A stretch of DNA of 64,000 nt from Gammaproteobacteria bacterium (GCA_029881255.1 JAOUMY010000001.1:682001-746000), one strand, 5' to 3'. Positions 36,180-44,696 are shown, counted from the first letter of the stretch. Numbers and translations are program-made. The notes: a model not told the origin generated them from the letters alone.

Positions 36180-36947
36180 CTATCCAAGCGTGATAGACGT
36201 ACCGATGCCGTTTTGAGAGTGCTTGTTTATGCGCAGATGGCGAAAAACGAGCAAATGTCCGAATAGCGCAGAGCATACCAATACTCCCGGTAGTAAAATA
36301 AATGGCGAAAAGGTGACCCATATATTTGGGGTGTCGGTCGGAATCACCTGCAAGGGGTGTGGCATAGTCAGAATAGCGGTTCCTACGACGTTGATGAGTA
36401 ATGCGAGTGAAAGTAGATTCCATCCGAGTATCCATTTGGACGAGACATGTCCTCGAAACAGAAATAAGGCAAGAATCACGGCAGTGATACCGCTGAGAAT
36501 GTCCATATTTCTTCCAGAATAAGTCATCTCCATAGGCGCAATCCCCTGAGTTGCTGCGTGATGTATCAGTAATTCAACAGGTATCCTGAATACTTGAAAC
36601 CCGACTAGCAGTAGTATTGGCGTGTTGCTGGCGATACGTTTGCCGATCGGGGAAGTGGCCAAAACGGCGGTGAATATCAGTAGCGCAATAAACACTCTCA
36701 GGCCTGGCGGTGGAAAGGTTTCAAAAGTATGCATCCAGCCTTGCTGGCTTAGTAGAAGTAACATACCCGTTAGTATTATTAGAAAAATCCCGGTATTCAT
36801 CGCTGCCCGAAAGTTAAACCCTCGCCCAATATTTGATGGTCCGGAATAGGCATTGCCGGCTATCCAGCACCACCAAAGACTGACAATGAGTGAGAGGGCG
36901 ACAAATCCTGCTTGCAGTCCAAGCGAGGGTATGATGTTCAGTTCCAT
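36180..36947 (-). CDS. Seven-helix membrane protein, function unknown, likely HxlR-regulated
   Basis: The 255-residue protein has about seven hydrophobic segments (about 10-27, 50-67, 83-100, 107-124, 150-165, 173-190, 210-232). It has no large soluble domain. Conserved-looking features include a SGPSNIGRG loop near 36 and a FRIPVELLIHHAA stretch near 120. I recognise no family. It is divergent from an HxlR regulator, and the shared promoter region carries a perfect 15-bp inverted repeat, so regulation by that protein is likely. Confidence 0.65.
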   Translation of the reverse strand: MELNIIPSLGLQAGFVALSLIVSLWWCWIAGNAYSGPSNIGRGFNFRAAMNTGIFLIILTGMLLLLSQQGWMHTFETFPPPGLRVFIALLIFTAVLATSPIGKRIASNTPILLLVGFQVFRIPVELLIHHAATQGIAPMEMTYSGRNMDILSGITAVILALFLFRGHVSSKWILGWNLLSLALLINVVGTAILTMPHPLQVIPTDTPNIWVTFSPFILLPGVLVCSALFGHLLVFRHLRINKHSQNGIGTSITLG

Positions 36948-36966
36948 AGTCGTAGCTCCTTTGCTA

Positions 36967-37010
36967 TTATTAACTAATAGTTATTACTATTAAATACTAT
37001 TAGTTAATAA
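36967..37010. promoter_or_regulatory. Perfect 15-bp inverted repeat, probable HxlR operator
   Basis: TTATTAACTAATAGT (36967-36981) and ACTATTAGTTAATAA (36996-37010) are exact reverse complements separated by 14 bases. The spacer contains a further ACTATTA (36986-36992), a direct copy of the start of the right arm. The repeat sits between the divergent starts of the HxlR gene (37025) and the membrane protein gene (36947). This is where a dimeric winged-helix repressor would be expected to bind. Confidence 0.75.
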
Positions 37011-37024
37011 AGTCAAGCATTGGG

Positions 37025-37687
37025 ATGGAAATGTCGGACAAAAAACGCAGTTATCAACAGTTCTGTAGTGTGGCCCGTGCGCTGGATGAGGTCGGCGAAC
37101 GCTGGACTCTGTTAATCGTGAGAGAGCTCTTGTTGGGGCTCTGGCGCTATTCTGACTTTTTAGAGCGACTAAAAGGTATCACTACCAACCTGCTGGCAAA
37201 GCGCCTGGCAAATATGGAGGCTCTGGGGTTAATTCAAAAACAGGCTCAATCCAGCGTTGGTTCACCCCATGTATATGAATTGACTGCAGCGGGTAGGGAG
37301 TTAGAGCCTGTTATTCTCGCACTGGGAAGATTTGGCTTTCGTTATATGGCGACGGGACCATTGTCGAATGATCAGATGGATATAGGCTGGGGTTTGCTTA
37401 CCTTGAAGTTGCGCTATCACGGGACAAATAGCGGAACCCTTACGCTTCACCTGACATCTGCGCGGTCAGTAATACTTTATCAAATCAGGTATTCGCCGGA
37501 GTATGTCGATATCAGGCATGGGCAGTCGTGGGTTTCTGAACTGGTGGTTGAGATGGCTCTACTAGATTTTCGTCGTATGGCATTTCAGGGCGTAAAAGCG
37601 TCACTATTACAAGAAGAAAAAAAGATTCAGCTACAGGGCAGGGCCGAGAATTGGCAAAAGTTTCTAAAAAGCTTTGCCTTTGAATGA
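37025..37687 (+). CDS. HxlR-family winged-helix transcriptional regulator
   Basis: The 220-residue protein has an HxlR DNA-binding domain over residues about 8-105 (CSVARALDEVGERWTLLIVRELLLG, quoted in part, then LERLKGITTNLLAKRLANME and VGSPHVYELTAAGRELEPV). The C-terminal 110 residues form an extra domain of the SCP2-like kind seen in some HxlR proteins, possibly ligand-binding. No cysteine pair typical of redox-sensing HypR types is obvious, though Cys14 lies in the usual N-terminal position. It is divergent from the membrane protein gene. Confidence 0.9.
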   Translation: MEMSDKKRSYQQFCSVARALDEVGERWTLLIVRELLLGLWRYSDFLERLKGITTNLLAKRLANMEALGLIQKQAQSSVGSPHVYELTAAGRELEPVILALGRFGFRYMATGPLSNDQMDIGWGLLTLKLRYHGTNSGTLTLHLTSARSVILYQIRYSPEYVDIRHGQSWVSELVVEMALLDFRRMAFQGVKASLLQEEKKIQLQGRAENWQKFLKSFAFE

Positions 37688-37746
37688 ACAACTTTTTAAA
37701 CAGGGCGCAGTCAAACGTGCCTTAGTGTGTCAGAGTTGGTGCGGGT

Positions 37747-38316
37747 ATGAAGTTTCAGCAAATTTTGATATTCACAATATTGTTGTTTTTTACGAGTTTT
37801 TCTATCTATGCATCTGAATTGTTGGCGGATAGATTAGGCTACTATCAAGTCCATCAAGCCTTTCTTAATGTAAATAACTGTGATGAAGCCGGTAAGCCGG
37901 TGTTCTATGCAAGCTCATTCTTGCGCGTGATGAGCTATGGTGAGAAGCCGGTTACCTATACCGTTTCAACCTGTGATGGCGACAATCTTGACGAATTACA
38001 GTGTGGTGGAAATTATCGAACCACGCGTCTAAATACTGAATTTAAGGGCGGTATGGAGGGTTACTATTACAGCGCCAGGGAAGGACTTGCAAAGGATAAA
38101 ACGCCGCAATGTACATTTACAGCTTTGCGAAGAAGAGTGATTCCAGGCAAAGGCGGTATGTTGCGCTATGAACGAACCGATTGGGGTGTGGAGCTCGCGG
38201 ATTACAAATTCGAATGTACTCGCGAGATGGCGCAAACCTACTTTGAGTCGCAATCAATGAAATGTTCAACACACATCGCAATCGACGCGATCAAAGTAGA
38301 TAACGTGGAAAAATAG
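37747..38316 (+). CDS. Secreted cysteine-containing protein of unknown function
   Basis: The 189-residue product has a signal peptide (MKFQQILIFTILLFFTSFS, cleavage near IYAS). The mature region contains six cysteines (in NNCDEAG, STCDGDN, LQCGGN, PQCTFT, FECTRE, MKCSTH), an even number that suggests three disulfides in the periplasm or outside. No family recognised. It is 59 bases downstream of the HxlR gene and could be read with it. Confidence 0.65.
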   Translation: MKFQQILIFTILLFFTSFSIYASELLADRLGYYQVHQAFLNVNNCDEAGKPVFYASSFLRVMSYGEKPVTYTVSTCDGDNLDELQCGGNYRTTRLNTEFKGGMEGYYYSAREGLAKDKTPQCTFTALRRRVIPGKGGMLRYERTDWGVELADYKFECTREMAQTYFESQSMKCSTHIAIDAIKVDNVEK

Positions 38317-38346
38317 TCCGTCTATTGAAATAAAAAGTAATGATAA

Positions 38347-38718
38347 CTACGCAAGTTCTTCAGCTACTTTTTCCTTCAAAGCGGGTTTTTCGAACATGAT
38401 GCCTTTCCAGCCAGAGCGCATAAAATTACGGATATTCTGATGGTCATGCCCGTTGGGATTTTTAACGACATCTTGATAATACGTTCCGAAACATGCAAGT
38501 ACATCACGTTCGCTGAGTTTGTTAATCAAGCCAAACGAGAATATTTTACAAGAACCTTCGTTTTCACCAGCCTCATTTATAATCAGGTTATCGCCACTAC
38601 CATTGGTAAATCTAACAGGCGTGTAGTCATATTCAGCGTCAATTAACTCCATGACTTTTTCAAATGCGATTGCATTAGGTGTCGCTTTGATTCTCTGAAT
38701 AAATTCTTTTTTTTCCAT
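38347..38718 (-). CDS. HopJ-family protein
   Basis: This 123-residue protein matches the HopJ type III effector family in length and in the blocks FEKVMELIDAEYDYTPVRF (about 19-37), GENEGSCKIFSFG (about 51-63) and LACFGTYYQDVVKNPNGHDHQNIRNF (quoted in part, about 74-99). The family was named from a Pseudomonas syringae effector but is widespread in free-living bacteria that have no type III system. No secretion genes are nearby, so an effector role is unlikely. Its cellular role is unknown. Confidence 0.88.
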   Translation of the reverse strand: MEKKEFIQRIKATPNAIAFEKVMELIDAEYDYTPVRFTNGSGDNLIINEAGENEGSCKIFSFGLINKLSERDVLACFGTYYQDVVKNPNGHDHQNIRNFMRSGWKGIMFEKPALKEKVAEELA

Positions 38719-38927
38719 TGTTACAGCTCGTGTTCCTGAAAATGCGGGAAAATGATTATATACGTTTAAACCTTAACTTGGAATGTATAAGACGAGTTGA
38801 ATATCGCACACTATAGCTGCGACAAATTGACAAGACTTTTGCCTGATTAGGATAAATAAGAAGTGGTGCCTTACCACGAATTTACACGATAAAGTGATAT
38901 TTTTTTGAAAGGAGAAGATTTGTCGGA

Positions 38928-39593
38928 CTAACGAGTGCCGTGAATTACCATGGTTTTTCCCGCGACCGAAATCAATCCTTGTTCTTCCAGATCTTTGAGT
39001 ACTCGCCCCGCCATTTCGCGTGAGCAGCCGACGATGCGTCCCAATTCCTGACGTGTGATTTTAATTTGCATCCCGTCTGGGTGGGTCATTGCGTCGGGTT
39101 CTTTGCTCAGGTCGAGCAAAGTGCGGGCAATTCGGCCCGTGACATCCATAAAGGCTAAGTCGCCAACCTTACGGCTGGTTTTGCGTAAGCGGGCTGCCAT
39201 TTGGCCTGCGAGCTCAAACATTAACTCGGGTACTTCAGTAACAAGCTGTTTGAATTTTGCGTAACTGATTTCAGCCAGTGTGCACTCCGTTTTGGCCCGC
39301 ACCCAGGCGCTGCGATTCGATTTGTCACCAAAAAGCCCCATTTCACCGAAAAAATCGCCCTTATTGAGGTAGGCCAATACGATTTCATGGCCATTATCAT
39401 CTTCCATTAGAACGGATACAGATCCGTCTACGATAAAATAAAGCACGTCTGGGGTGTCACCAGCGTAGATGATCAGGCTCTTGGCGGGATAGCGGCGGCG
39501 ATGACAGTGGTCGAGGAATTTGTCCATAGCAGGATTTTCGGTAATCCCTTGAATTTTATTGCTATCTTGCGTCAATGCATTTGCCCCGGCCAT
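38928..39593 (-). CDS. crp: cAMP-binding global regulator (CRP/Vfr)
   Basis: The protein has about 221 residues from the ATG at 39593, with GAGGT upstream. It is very close to E. coli CRP throughout. The cAMP pocket [19 protein letters not shown] keeps the Arg-Ser pair, and KTSRKVG keeps the Thr-Ser that contacts the adenine. The recognition helix [19 protein letters not shown] keeps Arg, Glu and Arg at the DNA-contact positions. [17 protein letters not shown] is also conserved. It is divergent from osmC, in the crp-osmC-speD-coq7 order seen in Pseudomonas. Confidence 0.95.
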   Translation of the reverse strand: MAGANALTQDSNKIQGITENPAMDKFLDHCHRRRYPAKSLIIYAGDTPDVLYFIVDGSVSVLMEDDNGHEIVLAYLNKGDFFGEMGLFGDKSNRSAWVRAKTECTLAEISYAKFKQLVTEVPELMFELAGQMAARLRKTSRKVGDLAFMDVTGRIARTLLDLSKEPDAMTHPDGMQIKITRQELGRIVGCSREMAGRVLKDLEEQGLISVAGKTMVIHGTR

Positions 39594-39634
39594 TATCAGT
39601 ACCTCGTGATTTTTCAATCTGTTTCATAGATTTG

Positions 39635-39643
39635 TGCTACTAT
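39635..39643 (+). promoter_or_regulatory. Candidate extended -10 promoter of the OsmC gene
   Basis: TGCTACTAT fits an extended -10 (TGn followed by TACTAT). It ends 32 bases before the OsmC-like ATG. No good -35 is visible, as is usual with extended -10 promoters. Confidence 0.4.
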
Positions 39644-39675
39644 AACGGCCCTTTTTTGGCGGAGCTTGAACACTA

Positions 39676-40098
39676 ATGAAGGCACGTGTGAAGTGGGTCG
39701 ACAATGCAATGTTTGTGGGCGAATCCGCCAGCGGGCATGCGGTTGTAATGGATGGCCCACCTGAAGGTGGTGGTCAGAACCTCGGTTTTCGTCCGATGGA
39801 AATGCTGTTGCTGGGATTGGGTGGATGTACTAATTATGATGTGGTCTCCATACTCAAAAAAGCACGCCAGCCCATAGTAGATTGTGTTGCCGAGATCAGT
39901 GCGGAGCGTGCTGAGTCTGTTCCTAAGGTCTTTACACGTATCCACGTCCATTTTGTGGTTACTGGCAGGGAAGGGCTCAAAGATGCCCAGGTAAAACGAG
40001 CAATAGAGCTGTCAGCGGAGAAATATTGCTCGGCCTCTATCATGCTGGGTAAGTCGGCTGAGATAAGCCACGACTACGAAGTACAGATAATCGAGTAG
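39676..40098 (+). CDS. OsmC/YhfA-like protein
   Basis: The 140-residue protein has the OsmC fold: GQNLGFRPMEMLLLGLGGCTNYDVVSILKK (about 33-62) carries one conserved Cys, and the SAEKYCSASIMLGKSAEI stretch near the C-terminus carries the second. Some OsmC proteins reduce organic hydroperoxides with this Cys pair. This YhfA-like subgroup typically sits beside crp, and its true substrate is not established. It is 10 bases from the VOC gene downstream. Confidence 0.9.
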   Translation: MKARVKWVDNAMFVGESASGHAVVMDGPPEGGGQNLGFRPMEMLLLGLGGCTNYDVVSILKKARQPIVDCVAEISAERAESVPKVFTRIHVHFVVTGREGLKDAQVKRAIELSAEKYCSASIMLGKSAEISHDYEVQIIE

Positions 40099-40107
40099 GG
40101 CGGTTTT

Positions 40108-40506
40108 ATGCAAAGACCTGAATCTACCGCGGGTATGCGTCATGTGGCACTGTTCAGTCGTGATCTCGAGGGTTCTGAGCGATTTTATGTCGACTTGATG
40201 GGCATGCAGGTGGAGTGGCGACCTGATCCTGATAACGTATATCTAACTAGTGGTAATGACAATCTTGCATTACATCGTGCGTCCGCCGATACCAGTCTGG
40301 CACCCTTTCAACAGCTGGATCACATCGGATTTTTTGTAAATAGTATGCAAAATGTCGATGAATGGTTTGCCTTTCTCGGTCATCATGGTGTAAAAATGCG
40401 CAACGAGCCGCGCACCCACCGTGACGGGGCGCGGAGCTTTTACTGTTATGACCCCGATGGCGTGGTGGTGCAGATCATTTACCATCCACCGATAAGCGGT
40501 AAATAG
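40108..40506 (+). CDS. VOC-superfamily (glyoxalase-like) protein
   Basis: This 132-residue VOC protein has [20 protein letters not shown] in its first module, and [20 protein letters not shown] and [17 protein letters not shown] in its second. The final metal-ligand position, usually Glu, appears to be Gln here (VVQIIYHPP), which may weaken or alter metal binding. It lies between osmC and speD, probably in one operon. Confidence 0.85.
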   Translation: MQRPESTAGMRHVALFSRDLEGSERFYVDLMGMQVEWRPDPDNVYLTSGNDNLALHRASADTSLAPFQQLDHIGFFVNSMQNVDEWFAFLGHHGVKMRNEPRTHRDGARSFYCYDPDGVVVQIIYHPPISGK

Positions 40507-40546
40507 CACCAAACATTTACTTCAGCATCCGGGGAGAATCCTACCG

Positions 40547-41368
40547 ATGTCAAAATCGGCAAAAAAAATCCAATTGCATGGCTTCAATAATCTCACTAAG
40601 TCTTTGAGTTTCAATATCTATGATATTTGTTATACCGAAACCGAGAAGCAGCGAAGGGATTACATTGAATACATCGATGAGGAATATAATGCCGAACGCC
40701 TGACGAGTATTCTGACCGAAGTGTCAAATATCATCGGTGCCAATATTCTCAATATCGCCCACCAGGATTACGATCCCCAGGGCGCCAGCGTCACCATGCT
40801 GATATCCGAAGAGCCAATTACTACCGGTGAGGTTTCCAATAAGGAAGATCTCAACGAAGAAAAGCCTGGGCCCTTGCCCGATGCCGTAGTTGCGCATCTC
40901 GATAAAAGCCACATAACTGTGCATACCTATCCGGAGAGCCACCCGTACGAAGGGATTAGCACCTTCCGCGCGGATATTGATGTGTCCACCTGTGGGCGTA
41001 TTTCACCGCTTCGGGCACTGAATTTTCTGATTCACAGTTTTGATTCAGATATCGTTATCATGGACTATCGCGTGCGCGGATTTACCCGCGATATCTCTGG
41101 TAACAAGCATTACATTGATCACGAAATCAACTCTATCCAGAATTATCTGTCTGACGATACGCGTGAGCGTTATAAGATGATTGATGTAAATATTTATCAG
41201 GAAAACATCTTTCACACCAAAATGATGCTCAAGGATTTTGAGCTGGATGATTATCTGTTTCAGATTTCAGAGGGCGACCTCGACCCAGAGCAGGTTGAAG
41301 ATATACGTGCCAGTCTCCAGCATGAAATGGAAGAAATCTTTACTGGCAGCAATATCGATCACGTCTGA
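40547..41368 (+). CDS. speD: S-adenosylmethionine decarboxylase proenzyme
   Basis: This 273-residue SpeD of the E. coli type makes decarboxylated AdoMet, the aminopropyl donor for spermidine. The pro-enzyme cleaves itself before the Ser of [17 protein letters not shown] (about 122-138) to make the pyruvoyl group. [20 protein letters not shown] near the N-terminus and [11 protein letters not shown] (about 172) are conserved. The spermidine synthase gene is not in the window. Its TGA abuts the stop of the convergent coq7 gene. Confidence 0.96.
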   Translation: MSKSAKKIQLHGFNNLTKSLSFNIYDICYTETEKQRRDYIEYIDEEYNAERLTSILTEVSNIIGANILNIAHQDYDPQGASVTMLISEEPITTGEVSNKEDLNEEKPGPLPDAVVAHLDKSHITVHTYPESHPYEGISTFRADIDVSTCGRISPLRALNFLIHSFDSDIVIMDYRVRGFTRDISGNKHYIDHEINSIQNYLSDDTRERYKMIDVNIYQENIFHTKMMLKDFELDDYLFQISEGDLDPEQVEDIRASLQHEMEEIFTGSNIDHV

Positions 41369-42010
41369 TCAGAAGCGATAAGCAGTTTTTGTCATCACTT
41401 TTGAGGTGATTTTCATCAGGGTTTTTATCGGTGGGGGAAGATCTGCGCCACCGGCTTTGCGTGCCACGTCCGCATGATGAATCTCGTCCGCTTTCATTTG
41501 TTCAATTATGGCGCGGCTCTTGGTGTCATTCGACGAGATATCCTCCAGATGATCCTCAAGGTGTTTCTCAACCTGACGTTCAGTCTCTACAACAAAGCCC
41601 AGGCTCCATTTGTCGCCGCTTGCACCGGCAACAGCGCCTATCAAGAGCGAGCCGGTATACCAGAACGGTGCAAGATACGAGGTGTGGGAATCTAGCTCTC
41701 TGAGTCGAGTCTCACACCAGTCGAGATGGTCATTTTCCTCTTGCGCTGAACGCTCCATTTGCTCTCTCACACGCGTGTTGCGCGCAGTCAGCGCCTGGCC
41801 CTGATACAGCGCTTGTGCAGCGATCTCGCCCGCATGATTAACGCGCATCAATCCCGCCGAGTGACGCTTCTCAGCTTCGCTCAAGGTCGGTTCATCTACA
41901 TCTGCTGCCGGATTTGGTCTTTCGGTAATATCAGGTCTGCCAAAAATCGTGCGCACACCTTGATCGATATTAGCGATGAAATGATCAATGGGGCTCATTC
42001 GACGATTCAT
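41369..42010 (-). CDS. coq7: 2-polyprenyl-3-methyl-6-methoxy-1,4-benzoquinone monooxygenase
   Basis: This 213-residue di-iron enzyme hydroxylates demethoxyubiquinone in aerobic ubiquinone synthesis. The four-helix iron ligands are visible in VNHAGEIAAQALYQGQ (about 58), EENDHLDWCE (about 92), ERQVEKHLEDHL (about 143) and MKADEIHHADVA (about 172). The ATG at 42010 has GAGGAAA upstream and overlaps the end of glcF by 26 bases, so the two are coupled. Membrane association is expected through amphipathic helices. Confidence 0.95.
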   Translation of the reverse strand: MNRRMSPIDHFIANIDQGVRTIFGRPDITERPNPAADVDEPTLSEAEKRHSAGLMRVNHAGEIAAQALYQGQALTARNTRVREQMERSAQEENDHLDWCETRLRELDSHTSYLAPFWYTGSLLIGAVAGASGDKWSLGFVVETERQVEKHLEDHLEDISSNDTKSRAIIEQMKADEIHHADVARKAGGADLPPPIKTLMKITSKVMTKTAYRF

Positions 42011-43238
42011 GGGTTTCCTCTATCAGTTGTTGTTGGAGTAACAGTAAGGGATGTACAACAGGGATGTCCAGTCCGGCTTCTTCCAGCCCGAGCTTGATCT
42101 GAAGGCGGCAACCGATATTGGAAGTAACAATGATATCTGGATGCTCTGCTGAAATGTCCTCGATAATTCGATTGCGCAACACCTGGTTGTTTTCCTGAGG
42201 ATCAAGCAGGTGACTGCCTCCTGCACCACAACAAGAGGAGCGCGTTTTCAATACACGTATCTCCAGTTCGGGAATTCGCCCAAGTATAGACATGGAGTCG
42301 CCCTCATTCTTTAAGGCATGGCGTTGAGTGCAGGGTTTATGTAGCAAAACACGCTTAGCCAGAGGGCGAAAGCGGGTCGGCCGTGTTTCCAGGATCGCTG
42401 AAACAATTTGCGTTAGGTCGGTGATCGGCGTGTTTGGCAATTGTGTCTGCAGGCGTTTAAGTGCAGAGCCGCAACCGCTCGCAATGAAACCGATCTGTGT
42501 TATGTGTTTTTGCCCAAATATGGTGATATTGCGTTGTGCATCCTGTTCCATGCCCTGTGCGTCGCCTAAATTCGCTGCTAGTGCGCCGCAACATCCCTGT
42601 TCTTGTGGAATGTGAACTTGCTGGCCAAGATTGGTGAGTAAGGTCTGAGCAGCGTGTATGGTATCGGATTCGGCATGGCGACCGATGCAGCCGGTAAAAA
42701 TGGCAATCCCTGATTTTGTAGACGTCTTTAAGTCGGTCTTCGTGTATGAACTTGTTTGCTTGGCAAGTCGTTGCAGGTGTCCCAGGCCCAGCCGTTGCGT
42801 CAGGCCACTGATTTCACCCAGCCACGCGAGACCGCTGCGCTGTACGATTTTACTGGCCTGAAACAGTAGAAGATTCTTACGCGTATCACGCAGGAGTCGA
42901 ATGATGCGTCTAGTGTTTCCGGGTATCTTGTGTTCCCAGTCGTACGCCTGTTTAAACAGGGCGATCAGCTTGCTGTATTGCACACCGGAGGGGCAAACAT
43001 TTTCGCATTGGCCGCAGCTGAGACAGCTTTCTATATGTCGTGTCAGCGTCTGGCTCTCGGCTAAATTGTCCTGCGCCCAGGCGTTGATTAAGGAAATGCG
43101 ACCTCGTGGTGACTCCTGTTCGATGCGTTGAACCTGATAGCTTGGGCAGCTTGTGGAGCACATGCCGCACATGACACAGGTGTCAGCGATTGCCTGGAGT
43201 TGATGCTTTATTTCGGTGCGTGGTGGTTTATCCGGCAT
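41985..43238 (-). CDS. glcF: Glycolate oxidase iron-sulfur subunit (GlcF-like)
   Basis: The 417-residue protein has two 4Fe-4S motifs at the N-terminus (CVMCGMCSTSCPSY about 17, CLSCGQCENVCPSG about 73). Two CCG domains follow (GCCGALAANLG about 218, RSSCCGAGGSHLLDP about 336), the layout of GlcF and related electron-transfer subunits. With GlcD and GlcE it oxidises glycolate to glyoxylate and feeds quinone. Neither glcD nor glcE is next to it in this window, though gph, which makes glycolate, is 4 kb away. It is overlapped at its end by coq7. Confidence 0.9.
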   Translation of the reverse strand: MPDKPPRTEIKHQLQAIADTCVMCGMCSTSCPSYQVQRIEQESPRGRISLINAWAQDNLAESQTLTRHIESCLSCGQCENVCPSGVQYSKLIALFKQAYDWEHKIPGNTRRIIRLLRDTRKNLLLFQASKIVQRSGLAWLGEISGLTQRLGLGHLQRLAKQTSSYTKTDLKTSTKSGIAIFTGCIGRHAESDTIHAAQTLLTNLGQQVHIPQEQGCCGALAANLGDAQGMEQDAQRNITIFGQKHITQIGFIASGCGSALKRLQTQLPNTPITDLTQIVSAILETRPTRFRPLAKRVLLHKPCTQRHALKNEGDSMSILGRIPELEIRVLKTRSSCCGAGGSHLLDPQENNQVLRNRIIEDISAEHPDIIVTSNIGCRLQIKLGLEEAGLDIPVVHPLLLLQQQLIEETHESSNEPH

Positions 43239-43305
43239 GGCAATGAATTTTGATAAAACTGGTAGAATGGCGCGATCTTAACAGACTCATGAGAGGAAGC
43301 CATTA

Positions 43306-43626
43306 ATGTCTGATTCCTATTATAAGTACCATGTGTTTTTCTGTACCAATCAGCGCGATGATGGCAGTCAATCTTGTGGGGACTGTAACGCCGGTCAATT
43401 GAGAGACTATGCGAAAAAGGCGGTGAAAGCTGCGGGACTAAACAAGCCCGGGGGCGTGCGGATCAATACCGCTGGTTGTCTTGATCGATGTAGTGAAGGA
43501 CCGGCGATCGTCATTTATCCACAGGCGGTCTGGTATACCTATGTGGATCAGGAAGATATCGATGAAATTATCGAATCTCATTTGAAGAAAGGGGGGATAG
43601 TGGAGCGGTTGAAATTACCTGACTAG
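43306..43626 (+). CDS. Thioredoxin-like [2Fe-2S] ferredoxin
   Basis: The 106-residue protein has the thioredoxin-like 2Fe-2S ferredoxin pattern. Candidate cluster cysteines lie in VFFCTNQRDDGSQSCGDC near the N-terminus and in NTAGCLDRCSEGPAIVIYP in the middle. Such ferredoxins are one-electron carriers in the cytoplasm; the partner is unknown. The ATG follows GAGAGGAAG. It is divergent from glcF across 67 bases. Confidence 0.92.
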   Translation: MSDSYYKYHVFFCTNQRDDGSQSCGDCNAGQLRDYAKKAVKAAGLNKPGGVRINTAGCLDRCSEGPAIVIYPQAVWYTYVDQEDIDEIIESHLKKGGIVERLKLPD

Positions 43627-43727
43627 TTCAGTAACCATTCAGTCGGTGGTCTTTATAGTCCGCGTCTAATCCTTACCGGCCTGACTATCAGGCCAAATCC
43701 ACCTCCTCCCTCCTTGGTGGTTTGTAT

Positions 43728-43753
43728 AGAGCGGCTTATGCCGCTCTTTTTTT
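43728..43753 (+). terminator. Rho-independent terminator
   Basis: AGAGCGG and CCGCTCT form a 7-bp stem with a 6-base loop, followed by a run of six or more T residues. It ends the ferredoxin transcript and precedes the rplM promoter. Confidence 0.88.
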
Positions 43754-43773
43754 ATCTGTATGCAGCATGGCTA

Positions 43774-43802
43774 TTGACACCAAAGAGCTGAGTCAATACT
43801 AT
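43774..43802 (+). promoter_or_regulatory. Strong sigma-70 promoter of rplM-rpsI
   Basis: A perfect -35 TTGACA (43774-43779) and a -10 TACTAT (43797-43802) are spaced by exactly 17 bases. The start of transcription would fall about 40 bases before the rplM ATG, suiting a highly expressed ribosomal protein operon. Confidence 0.8.
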
Positions 43803-43847
43803 TACGGCCCTTTTCAAGCGCTGTCTCTAGGGTTAAGGACATTTAAG

Positions 43848-44276
43848 ATGAAAACGTTTAGTGCGAAGCCGGAAACTGTAACACGTGACTGGTATGTAGT
43901 TGATGCTACAGGTAAAACTTTAGGCCGTATGGCTTCCGAGATTGCTCGCCGTCTGCGTGGCAAGCACAAGCCTGAATATACGCCACACGTGGATACCGGT
44001 GACTATATCGTCGTGATCAACGCGGAAAAAGTCGCTGTGACCGGTAGGAAAGCGACAGACAAGATTTATTACCGCCATTCCGGTTTTCCGGGTGGTTTGA
44101 AGGAAGCCAGCTTTGAGAAGCTGATCGATCGTGCGCCTGAGCGCGTTATCGAACTGGCCGTCAAAGGCATGATGCCTAAGAATCCTCTTGGACGTGCTAT
44201 GTTGCGCAAGTTAAAGGTTTATGCCGGTTCTGAACACAGTCACAGTGCTCAGCAACCTCAGGCTCTGGAAATTTAA
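43848..44276 (+). CDS. rplM: 50S ribosomal protein L13
   Basis: The product has 142 residues from the ATG at 43848 ([20 protein letters not shown]), the canonical L13 N-terminus. A longer reading from 43722 would overlap the terminator and promoter and is rejected. [16 protein letters not shown] and [20 protein letters not shown] are typical. The RNA-binding L13 is an early-assembling part of the large subunit. It is 15 bases upstream of rpsI. Confidence 0.98.
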   Translation: MKTFSAKPETVTRDWYVVDATGKTLGRMASEIARRLRGKHKPEYTPHVDTGDYIVVINAEKVAVTGRKATDKIYYRHSGFPGGLKEASFEKLIDRAPERVIELAVKGMMPKNPLGRAMLRKLKVYAGSEHSHSAQQPQALEI

Positions 44277-44291
44277 AAAAAGGTTTATACC

Positions 44292-44681
44292 ATGGCAGAA
44301 CAATACTACGGTACAGGTCGTCGCAAGAGCTCTACAGCGCGAGTTTACTTGCGTCCGGGCAAGGGTGATATCACCATAAACAAGCGTTCTCTGGAAGAAT
44401 ACTTTGGTCGCGAAACTGCCCGTATGGTGGTTCGTCAACCGTTAGAGAAAGTCGATGTAGTTGGCAAGTTTGACATCCATGTCAATGTTGCCGGCGGCGG
44501 TATTTCAGGCCAGGCCGGTGCGATCCGTCATGGTATTACTCGCGCGCTGATGAACTACGATGAGGCGCTGCGTTCTCCACTACGCAAAGCCGGTTTTGTT
44601 ACACGTGATTCGCGCGAAGTTGAACGTAAGAAAGTTGGTCTTCACAAAGCACGTCGTGCGACTCAGTTCTCGAAGCGTTAA
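44292..44681 (+). CDS. rpsI: 30S ribosomal protein S9
   Basis: This is a 129-residue S9 with [19 protein letters not shown] at the N-terminus. The conserved basic C-terminal tail [11 protein letters not shown] reaches the P-site tRNA anticodon. It is co-transcribed with rplM and followed by a strong terminator. Confidence 0.98.
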   Translation: MAEQYYGTGRRKSSTARVYLRPGKGDITINKRSLEEYFGRETARMVVRQPLEKVDVVGKFDIHVNVAGGGISGQAGAIRHGITRALMNYDEALRSPLRKAGFVTRDSREVERKKVGLHKARRATQFSKR

Positions 44682-44696
44682 ACGTTTTTCTCTTCC

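Noticed and set aside
38719..38927. Possible small RNA between hopJ and crp
   Set aside because: The region is AT-rich but has no convincing promoter-plus-terminator pair.
43722..43847. N-terminal extension of rplM
   Set aside because: It includes the terminator stem and the -35/-10 promoter; L13 starts canonically at 43848.
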